Assembly (NCBI GenBank): GCA_020722165.1 | Contig: DYLI01000023.1 | Span: forward strand, 1-11,884 | Source: Halothiobacillus neapolitanus | GTDB taxonomy: Bacteria > Pseudomonadota > Gammaproteobacteria > Halothiobacillales > Halothiobacillaceae | Length of the DNA stretch: 11,884 nucleotides | Reading direction: 5' to 3' | Shown here: one piece after another, positions 1-5,637 of the stretch | Position numbering within the stretch: the first letter of the stretch is position 1 | How the letters are laid out: every line of letters begins with the position of its first letter | Translations under genes and position numbers: made by a program | The notes under the pieces: model-generated | The model's input: only the letters and a program-made list of their open reading frames with translations | What the model was told of the DNA's origin: nothing | Database searches by the model: none

Positions 1-501
1 GAGGGCATTGTGCAGCGCGAACTGCGTCATGCGCGCTGGTCGGCAGGCTCGTCATCGGCCAATGTCATGCTGGATGCGGCGGCCGAGTTGCGCGCCTTAA
101 TGCAGGCCATGCGCCTGATTCACCGTGAGCGTGGCGTGCGCTTTGAGTTGAGCCTGCCGCAAAGCGTTATGTGGCGCATGGATCGGGAAGACTTGCACGA
201 ATTATGCGGTAACTTGCTGGATAATGCGGCGAAATGGGCAAAGTCGGTCGTGATCTTGAGCGTAGTCGCGGACAATGCACGCTGGCGCATCCAAATCGAA
301 GACGATGGCGCGGGCGCGGATGTCGCCTTGATGAATGCCGAATGGACACGCGGGCGACGGCTGGATGAAAGCACGCCGGGAACGGGCTTGGGTTTGGCGA
401 TTGTGGGTGAAATTGTGGCGGCGTATGAGGGTGATTTAAGTTTTGCAGTGAGCGCCGCGCTAGGCGGTTTGTGCGCATGCGTGAGCTTACCCAGGGCATG
501 A
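1..501 (+). CDS. Sensor histidine kinase, C-terminal fragment (HATPase_c domain)
   Basis: This is the 3' end of a two-component sensor kinase. The frame is open from base 1, so the true start, sensor region, membrane segments and phospho-acceptor His box lie upstream of the window. The visible 166 residues are the GHKL ATP-binding domain. An N box with LLDNAAKW is at about nt 208-240, a G1 box (EDDGAGAD) at about nt 298-321, and a G2 box (TPGTGLGLAIV) at about nt 373-405. All key ATP/Mg-binding elements look intact, so the catalytic end should work. The stretch QRELRHAR before the domain resembles the linker of PhoQ/QseC-type kinases, but subfamily assignment is tentative. The partner response regulator is probably upstream, outside the window. 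The gene converges on the pilus operon with a 15 bp gap, so a regulatory link to the pilus is possible but unproven. Confidence 0.9.
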   Translation, partial: EGIVQRELRHARWSAGSSSANVMLDAAAELRALMQAMRLIHRERGVRFELSLPQSVMWRMDREDLHELCGNLLDNAAKWAKSVVILSVVADNARWRIQIEDDGAGADVALMNAEWTRGRRLDESTPGTGLGLAIVGEIVAAYEGDLSFAVSAALGGLCACVSLPRA

Positions 502-516
502 AAAGCGCAATAGGAT

Positions 517-849
517 TTACGTAAAATGCACGGCTAACCAAATCGTTGGCATATTCTCTGCGGTTAATTCAACCCGATGACGCTGGCCTTTGGCGATCAG
601 CACATAATCGCCAATACACAGGTTCATCTGCCAACAACGACCCGCCGCAGCATCCTCAAACCCAAGCCGCGCCTCACCCGCCAATAGCAGCACCCACTCA
701 TCCCAATCTTGTTCATACCAAAACCCCGGCGGACTGGCCTGCCCGTATGACACAATGCGCTCGATGCGGCAACCGGGGCGGGTGAGCAGGTCGTCAAAGC
801 TCTCGCCGTGCGCGGCATTGGGTAGGGGGCTAAAAATATTGTCGCGCAT
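517..849 (-). CDS. Small single-domain cupin protein
   Basis: This 110-residue protein is a single cupin beta-barrel. Cupin motif 1 covers about residues 39-58 and ends in DEWVLLLAG. Motif 2 covers about residues 80-95 (GDYVLIAKGQRHRVE). The usual HxH of motif 1 is replaced by Y45 and Q47, while E51 and H91 remain, so only two of four classical metal ligands are present. No signal peptide is visible, so it is probably cytoplasmic. I chose ATG 849 because GGAAG precedes it; ATG 852 and a TTG at 870 overlapping the upstream stop (TTGA) are alternatives. It is the last gene of the pilus operon by position and strand, 17 bp after the second pilin gene. No pilus role is known to me for this family; it may simply be a passenger. 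Substrate unknown. Confidence 0.8.
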   Translation of the reverse strand: MRDNIFSPLPNAAHGESFDDLLTRPGCRIERIVSYGQASPPGFWYEQDWDEWVLLLAGEARLGFEDAAAGRCWQMNLCIGDYVLIAKGQRHRVELTAENMPTIWLAVHFT

Positions 850-866
850 CATGCTTCCGCAGGCTC

Positions 867-1355
867 TCAATACTCAAGCGTGACCACAATCGGCATTGGC
901 GAATAATACGTTCCTGGCTCAAGGCTGCTTTGATTGCCGGGAATGCGGCCATAGACGGTATGAGTCGCGGAAGCGCTGGTGCCAAACGAGGGTATTTTCA
1001 CACTTCCGCTCACGCGTTCCGCCGCTCCACCATCCCCCCAAACGGCACTATAGGATGCACTCGTGTACAGGTTGTAAAGCATCACGCTATTGACTCCGCC
1101 CGTCAGCGCGCGCGCGCTGTAGCTACCGCTGCCTACACTTAGGGCAAGCGTATATTTCACATTGATCGCCCCCGGAAGCGGAAGAGGCGTGTCGCGACTG
1201 CATGTCACTGTGATGTCTGATCGGCTATCCAGCGTATTGAGCAAATCGTACTCCCCAAAGTCCATACCCTGCGCACTCACACTGCAATTGGCGGCATACA
1301 CCGCTGGGCACAGCATCAGCCAAACCAGCCCCGCGCTCCAGATTTTGAGTTTCAT
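867..1355 (-). CDS. SCPU-domain pilin, probable tip subunit of Csu-like pilus
   Basis: This 162-residue secreted protein has one spore-coat-protein-U (SCPU) domain, the pilin fold of archaic chaperone-usher pili. A Sec signal peptide (hydrophobic core GLVWLMLCPAVYA) is predicted to be cleaved after residue 21. Cys24 and Cys52 can form the typical pilin disulfide. The C-terminus ends in alternating residues with a terminal Tyr (PIVVTLEY), as chaperone-recognised pilins do. The mature protein reaches its first Cys only two residues after the cleavage site, leaving no room for an N-terminal donor strand, unlike the major pilin here. A subunit without a donor strand can only sit at the fibre tip. 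CsuE-type tip adhesins are two-domain and about twice this length, so this is a reduced version. ATG 1355 overlaps the usher stop (ATGA) and a GAGGGGG ribosome-binding site precedes it, indicating translational coupling. Confidence 0.85.
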   Translation of the reverse strand: MKLKIWSAGLVWLMLCPAVYAANCSVSAQGMDFGEYDLLNTLDSRSDITVTCSRDTPLPLPGAINVKYTLALSVGSGSYSARALTGGVNSVMLYNLYTSASYSAVWGDGGAAERVSGSVKIPSFGTSASATHTVYGRIPGNQSSLEPGTYYSPMPIVVTLEY

Positions 1356-3850
1356 CGACGCACCCCCTCGCAGGTAAACGCTCCCAAATACGGGATAGGA
1401 TCATCACTCGGCTTAAATGCCACATGCACTTCGCACGTCTGCTTCTTCCACGTCACTTCAAGCACATTCTCGGCGCTTAAGCCCGTGAGATAAACCATAC
1501 CTCGCATCGCCACCGGCGCAACCTCTTTTGCACCGCGCAAGCGCACTGCCGCGCCCACCGGCATTGGCTGTCCATCTTCAAGTACAAGCATCAGCTCCGC
1601 ACCATTCGACGGCTTGACCGGGAACGGCACCACCGTAGCACTGCGATAGTAAGGAACCGCGTTCATCTTTAAGGCATCAACCTGCGCGTCCAGTGGCAAA
1701 TCGCGTTGTTCAATCCCCACCAGGTTACGCTCATACGGACGCAGGCGTGTAAGCAGAAAATTACCCTCCGTATTGGTGCGCCCAACCAGATGGTTTTCGG
1801 AATACACGCGCACATCGGCGTAGCCGGGAACCTGCACCAAGCCAAAGCTGCCATCAATGCGCCGCGTGGGATACACAGCCCCCTCCAGCCAGGCCAGTGC
1901 GCCCGTCGCATTGGCGCGCACGCCCGTTACATCATCGCGCCGCGCCACCTCGGCGGAGTACAGCCCAAAGCCCGTCTGCACACTACCCATCGCATCCGCC
2001 CGCCCTCGGTCGCTGGCCGTCACGCGATAGCCAAAGCCATCGCCGACCGGCACCGACTGCTGCGCTTGCGCCGTCAGCTCGCTCTGCCCATTCGAGTAAC
2101 TATTGCTCAAGCTGGCATTGGAGCGCTCACCAAACGGCACGGTCAGCCCGGCGAATACGCTGGTTTCACGCGCATTCATCAGCGACTGCATCACCGACAG
2201 ATTGAAATACGCCACGCGCCCCAAGGATACGCTGTACGAAGCCGTCACCACCTCGGAGCTATCGCCCACACGCGCCTGAGATTTTGCCCAGGTCAGACCG
2301 AACGAACCCAGTGCAGTATCGCGATAGCCGATATTCGCCCCCGCACGTAACGAAGGCGCAAGCTCATCCACCGCCATGCCCAGTTGCGCAAAATCGCGGC
2401 TGGCCATTTGCACAATGCCGCCAAAGCTCAGGCCGAGCGTGCGCCGCTCAAAAATCAGACTGGCGAGGCCGCCCGCCTGCCCTTCGCGCTCACTGGCCGC
2501 CAACTGTGCGCCCAGCACGCCAAATTCGCCGACTTGTAGCGCCGCGCCCACCCCTGCCGTAGCCTGATCTTCCACCACCTCAAGGCTCAACTCGCCGGTG
2601 AAATAATCCGTAAAACCGCGCCGATGCCGCGCCGAAGCCAGCCAACGCCCATAGTCATTGCTGGCAATACCATAGTTTTCGCGTACCAAGCCCGCGTTGT
2701 ACGAGAAATCATCCAACCCCGGTGCCAGCAGCGTCGGACTGTTGTAAATCGGCAGGCTGTACAACTGCTCGCGTCCTAAAATGTCGCGCACCACCACATT
2801 GATATTGTTCAAACCCGTTTGTGCCGGCAAATCCGTAATCGAAAACGGCCCCGGCGGCACATCCCGACTCGAAGTCAGTACATTATTGAGGTAAATGTCC
2901 ATCGTCGAAGGCAACACCGCCTCGCCCGCTGCCGCCTGTAAAGGGAAGGTAATCTGATAAGGATTCGTGGCAAAGTTGGTACCATATTGCACCCCGCCAA
3001 AACGCACCGAACGCCCCCACTGGCTGGCGGGCTGGTTCATGGTATCGCCGAGGCGAAAACTGGTGATTTTTGCCGGATTGTCCATGACCCAAGCCGTATC
3101 CAGGCGCACAACGTTCTCAATGCCTACCCCTGTCGGGGCATAGGCATCCGCACCTTCGCTATGCCGCACCAGCCCACTCAATGTGCCCGTGCCGTACTCG
3201 TTAAACACCCCCAGATCAAGCAAGGCCGAGGTTTGAGTTGCCGATCGCACGTTTTCTGCAAACACATCATAGTTCAGAAACCCGCCACGCCCCGGCGGCG
3301 CAACCGGGGCAGCGGGATCGGCACTGCGCCGCGTTGCACCCAGCTGAGTCAACTCAAACGCGCCCGCCGGAACATCAAGCTGCAAAATCTGACGCGCCGT
3401 GTCGAGCGTGTAACTTGAGCCCTTAATGGCACTCAGCGCGAAGTAGTTTTCCCCGTCCACCACCTGCGGCGCAACCTTGGGGGTGCGCAAACGCCATTGC
3501 TGCAAATCAGCCGCAGACACATAACGCTCCCCCGCAGTATCACGCAACACCAGCACCGGGCGGGTCAAGCCTTGCTGATTCACATCCACCACCAGAAATT
3601 CATCCACCCAGCCGCTTGCATCCTCCGTGGCAAAGACCACAGACGACAGCACGGCCAGCAGAGTGAAGCCGATTAAGCACGTTTTAAGCCGCCTCTCCCG
3701 CAAGCGGGGGAGCGCTGGGGTGAGGGTGTATTGCAACCGCGTAGCCCGGATGAAGCTCAGCGTAATCCGGGAATCGCCGTGCTGAGTGTGAGGCTTGCCC
3801 CGGATTAGCATCCGGGCTACTGCAATGTTCGAGATCTCAGAAAAGATCAT
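1352..3850 (-). CDS. Outer-membrane fimbrial usher, Csu/archaic type
   Basis: This is the pilus assembly pore, CsuD-like, which recruits chaperone-subunit complexes and secretes the fibre across the outer membrane. Numbered from ATG 3850 (832 aa): a hydrophobic signal core at about residues 55-74 (CLIGFTLLAVLSSVVFA), a periplasmic N-domain at about 80-170, barrel start near 191 (FLNYDVFAE), a plug-like segment at about 297-358 (DIYLNNVLTS, GPFSITDLPAQTGLNNI), and a C-terminal domain with two Cys (KKQTCEVHV, FTCEGVRR). The start is uncertain. ATG 3850 has AAGAG seven bases upstream and lies 34 bp after the chaperone stop, but gives a 50-residue stretch before the signal core, mostly encoded by a REP-like repeat (residues 9-53). 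TTG 3703, inside that repeat, would give a conventional signal peptide (783 aa) but lacks a ribosome-binding site. ATG 3811 is also inside the repeat. The frame runs open further upstream to 3970, overlapping the chaperone gene, which I consider fortuitous. Confidence 0.88.
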   Translation of the reverse strand: MIFSEISNIAVARMLIRGKPHTQHGDSRITLSFIRATRLQYTLTPALPRLRERRLKTCLIGFTLLAVLSSVVFATEDASGWVDEFLVVDVNQQGLTRPVLVLRDTAGERYVSAADLQQWRLRTPKVAPQVVDGENYFALSAIKGSSYTLDTARQILQLDVPAGAFELTQLGATRRSADPAAPVAPPGRGGFLNYDVFAENVRSATQTSALLDLGVFNEYGTGTLSGLVRHSEGADAYAPTGVGIENVVRLDTAWVMDNPAKITSFRLGDTMNQPASQWGRSVRFGGVQYGTNFATNPYQITFPLQAAAGEAVLPSTMDIYLNNVLTSSRDVPPGPFSITDLPAQTGLNNINVVVRDILGREQLYSLPIYNSPTLLAPGLDDFSYNAGLVRENYGIASNDYGRWLASARHRRGFTDYFTGELSLEVVEDQATAGVGAALQVGEFGVLGAQLAASEREGQAGGLASLIFERRTLGLSFGGIVQMASRDFAQLGMAVDELAPSLRAGANIGYRDTALGSFGLTWAKSQARVGDSSEVVTASYSVSLGRVAYFNLSVMQSLMNARETSVFAGLTVPFGERSNASLSNSYSNGQSELTAQAQQSVPVGDGFGYRVTASDRGRADAMGSVQTGFGLYSAEVARRDDVTGVRANATGALAWLEGAVYPTRRIDGSFGLVQVPGYADVRVYSENHLVGRTNTEGNFLLTRLRPYERNLVGIEQRDLPLDAQVDALKMNAVPYYRSATVVPFPVKPSNGAELMLVLEDGQPMPVGAAVRLRGAKEVAPVAMRGMVYLTGLSAENVLEVTWKKQTCEVHVAFKPSDDPIPYLGAFTCEGVRR
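3692..3726. repeat. REP-like hairpin repeat at the usher 5' end
   Basis: CTCCCGC-AA-GCGGGGGAG forms a near-perfect hairpin, followed by CGCTGGGGTGAGGG. This wording closely matches the CCCTCACCCC...CTCCCGCAAGCGGGAG repeat family scattered through many proteobacterial genomes. It lies directly before the codons for the usher signal-peptide core, and the usher TTG codon at 3703-3701 falls in the hairpin loop. Confidence 0.65.
3730..3826. repeat. Paired inverted REP/BIME-like element
   Basis: Two inverted arms are clear. GTAGCCCGGATG (3741-3752) and TAATCCGGG (3763-3771) on the left pair with CCCGGATTA (3799-3807) and CATCCGGGCTAC (3809-3820) on the right. The outer ends are ATTGCA (3730-3735) and TGCAAT (3821-3826). 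The left arm carries extra bases at two places, so the arms are not identical. GTAGCCCGGATG...ATCCGGG is a dispersed repeat wording seen in many proteobacteria. With the adjacent 3692-3726 hairpin it makes a 135 bp palindromic block inside the usher reading frame. No transposase is present. Confidence 0.75.
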
Positions 3851-3884
3851 AAACAGGCTCTTACCCAGCAAGAAAATGCCGCAA

Positions 3885-4640
3885 TTACGGCGCTTGCAGA
3901 GGAACATCCAGCTCAATCCGCTCACTATCCGAGCCGCTCTGTACGCGCAACACGGACACCGACGGCGCAAGCGGGGCGTTGGGTTTCAGCAGCCACTCCC
4001 GCACCTGGCCTGCCAGCACATAGGCCATGTCATTCACCACCGCCACAGGTTTACCTTGTCCGGCAAGGTAAAGCCCCAGAGCGCTAAGCTGCACATGCAC
4101 ATTGCCCTGATTGCTCAGGCGCAAACGCAGCCGCCCATCGGCCAAACGCTGCGCGCTCCAGTCCAGCTTGCGCACCATCTCATTGGGCTGCACAAACACT
4201 GGCAGGCTAATTTTCAAAGCCATTTGCACGGTCTTTTTACCCGCTTCCAAGGCACCGGGAACCTCTTGCAAGAACAGGCGGTAAGTGCCTTGGCGCGCAG
4301 GATCTGCCGCCGCCCTGCGCAAGCCGACGCGGATCAGTTGCACCGCCCCCGGCTCTAGGGTGAATACCGGCGGCGAGGCCACAACATCACGGCTCGGTGC
4401 GTACACCTCCTTGCCGCTATCCTGCGCCCAGCTTACGGTTTCTAGCTGCATAACAACGGCAGTGTCACCTTTGTTGCTTAGCTTAATCAGCGCACTACCC
4501 AGCCCCGGCGCAAGATCAACCCGCTGTGGAGTGATCGACAAATTTGCGGCAAGCGCGCCAGGCGAACTGCTAAACAATGCACATAAAAAAGCCACAGCAA
4601 GTAGCGCGGCTTTTGCTGTGGCGTAATAAGCTCGACCCAT
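3885..4640 (-). CDS. PapD-like periplasmic pilus chaperone (CsuC type)
   Basis: This 251-residue periplasmic chaperone folds pilins by donor-strand complementation and delivers them to the usher. A signal peptide spans about residues 1-31 (core LLAVAFLCALF, likely cleavage after ALA). The N-terminal Ig-like domain follows (ITPQRVDLAPG, then PPVFTLEPGAVQLIRVGLR). YRLFLQEVPG near residue 142 is the conserved family signature at the end of that domain. The second Ig domain holds LRLRLSNQGNVHVQLS, matching the family pattern. It follows the major pilin stop by 2 bp with no strong ribosome-binding site of its own, so translational coupling is likely. Length and motifs are normal for the family. 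Its 3' end is followed by 34 bp and then the first plausible usher start. Confidence 0.92.
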   Translation of the reverse strand: MGRAYYATAKAALLAVAFLCALFSSSPGALAANLSITPQRVDLAPGLGSALIKLSNKGDTAVVMQLETVSWAQDSGKEVYAPSRDVVASPPVFTLEPGAVQLIRVGLRRAAADPARQGTYRLFLQEVPGALEAGKKTVQMALKISLPVFVQPNEMVRKLDWSAQRLADGRLRLRLSNQGNVHVQLSALGLYLAGQGKPVAVVNDMAYVLAGQVREWLLKPNAPLAPSVSVLRVQSGSDSERIELDVPLQAP

Positions 4641-4642
4641 TA

Positions 4643-5146
4643 TCAGTAGGTAAGCGTTACGGTGATAGTGTCTTTATAGTCAGTAGCATCAAGAGCCGCT
4701 TGGTTAGCTACGCTATCCACGATGCGACCATAGACAGGAACGGTGATGGTATTCCCTGCTGCCAAACCAGCCCCCGTACCAGACACAGTGTCAGTACCAA
4801 CGGTAGTACCCCAAACTTGTGAGCGGGCATTATCACGATACAACTGGTAAGCAAGAGTACTTGCAACCGAAGCACTGCTCATAGTGCGGTTTGTCGAAGT
4901 CCCCTGGTCAAGTCCAATATTAAAAGTACGCCCAGACGCACAACGAACAACAATATTCGAGGTACTATCCTTTAAGCCGTCTCCTGGGACGTATGAACCA
5001 AAGGCAAGTGCAGACGCGCTATCGATAATACAAGCATTGGCAACTGTCGCAGTCACATCAAAGGTCGTTGTCTTTGTCGCCGCGCTCGCCGCGCCCATAA
5101 CCATCAGACCTGCTGCCGTGGCAGCAATCAACATCATTTTTTTCAT
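4643..5146 (-). CDS. Major pilin, SCPU domain (CsuA/B-like)
   Basis: This 167-residue pilin is the likely main shaft subunit. The signal peptide is classical (MKKMMLIAATAAG..., cleavage after residue 22 at AASA). Sixteen mature residues (TKTTTFDVTATV region) precede the first Cys; their alternating hydrophobic pattern suits an N-terminal donor strand that fills the groove of the neighbouring subunit. Cys39 and Cys69 can form the pilin disulfide, and the chain ends DTITVTLTY, with the alternating, Tyr-terminated C-terminal strand expected of chaperone clients. ATG 5146 has a strong ribosome-binding site (AAGGAGA, 6-base spacing) and a promoter about 60 bp upstream. It is first in the operon, as expected for the most abundant subunit. 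The coding sequence looks more AT-rich than its neighbours by eye, a common trait of surface-exposed, fast-evolving pilin genes. Confidence 0.92.
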   Translation of the reverse strand: MKKMMLIAATAAGLMVMGAASAATKTTTFDVTATVANACIIDSASALAFGSYVPGDGLKDSTSNIVVRCASGRTFNIGLDQGTSTNRTMSSASVASTLAYQLYRDNARSQVWGTTVGTDTVSGTGAGLAAGNTITVPVYGRIVDSVANQAALDATDYKDTITVTLTY

Positions 5147-5202
5147 GACTCATCTCCTTTGCCGTTTAAGTTTCAACCGATTTTTGTGCTATTGAGCGTT
5201 GG

Positions 5203-5230
5203 ATAATATGCCTTTACTTGGAAAGGTCAA
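5203..5230 (-). promoter_or_regulatory. Sigma70-type promoter of the pilus operon
   Basis: On the minus strand TTGACC (5230-5225) and TATTAT (5208-5203) are separated by 16 bp. Each hexamer matches the consensus at five of six positions. The start of transcription would fall near 5196, giving a leader of about 50 nt to the pilin ATG. The identification rests on sequence only. Confidence 0.65.
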
Positions 5231-5637
5231 TAAGTTAAGGAGGAGGTGGATAAAATAATGTATGACCATGTGAATCTGGGGCTTATCCATACGACTTGAT
5301 GAAGTTTGAAGTGCTGCACGTTGTCATCACGACTGAGGTGGCGTGTGTGAAATTTTGCGCTGGTGTTGGGGTACCGTCCTGTAAAAGGGGATTTTTCCCT
5401 AAACCATCCGCACAGACGGCTTAGGCCACTCATGTCTTGTGGGGGTGCTCCGCGCGACAAGGTCTAGGTTCGTGCGCGGTTGCAGTCGAGGATAAATCCG
5501 TCCCTACAGGATAATGCTCACGCACAAACCATCGTAAAGAGATCCTTGTACAGAAGCCGAGCCAACAGGGGTGCAGAACCGTAAGCATCATGCTACTTTG
5601 CTCCGATGCTTCCGGAATGTTTAACAGGTTTTACCCC
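5231..5637. other. Intergenic region between divergent pilus and efflux operons
   Basis: I see no convincing gene here. A 77-codon minus-strand frame (5460-5227) resembles nothing I know and runs through the pilus -35 box. The stretch holds a nested stem (CCGTCcTGT at 5374-5382 with ACAGACGG at 5412-5419, enclosing AGGGGA-TTT-TTCCCT at 5386-5400), a GC stem (CCGCGC 5450-5455 with GCGCGG 5474-5479), a REP-like half motif (GATAAATCCGTCCCTAC, 5491-5507) and an inverted repeat near the efflux start (5583-5611). No clear promoter for the efflux operon was found; GATAAT at 5510-5515 is a weak -10 candidate without a matching -35. Confidence 0.6.
5583..5611. repeat. Inverted repeat upstream of efflux operon
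   Basis: AAGCATC (5583-5589) and GATGCTT (5605-5611) are a perfect 7 bp inverted repeat around a 15-base spacer. The left arm overlaps a perfect short palindrome AGCAT-C-ATGCT (5584-5594). It lies 27 bp before the adaptor start, a position that suits an operator or an mRNA hairpin. No regulator gene is adjacent, so this is suggestive only. Confidence 0.4.

Noticed and set aside
1706..2350. 214-codon plus-strand frame opposite the usher gene.
   Set aside because: Composition (many His, Arg, Gln, Ala) is that of an antisense shadow of a GC-rich gene, and the opposite strand encodes a clear usher.
3851..3970. Upstream extension of the usher frame into the chaperone gene.
   Set aside because: The extension overlaps the chaperone coding end out of frame and yields a Cys/Arg-rich stretch unlike any usher N-terminus.
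5386..5400. AGGGGA-TTT-TTCCCT hairpin as a transcription terminator.
   Set aside because: The stem is only six pairs and AT/GU-tipped, and no U-run follows it on either strand.
5227..5460. 77-codon reading frame on the minus strand in the intergenic region.
   Set aside because: It resembles no family I know, has no good ribosome-binding site and overlaps the -35 box of the pilus promoter.
5517..5590. Resemblance to a cyclic di-GMP-I riboswitch (CACGCACAAACC near the start, AGAAGCC later).
   Set aside because: Only short pieces match. The GGGACGCAAAGCC-type core, the paired stem around the GAAA tetraloop and the GGTAGC-type tetraloop receptor are missing, so the match is probably chance.
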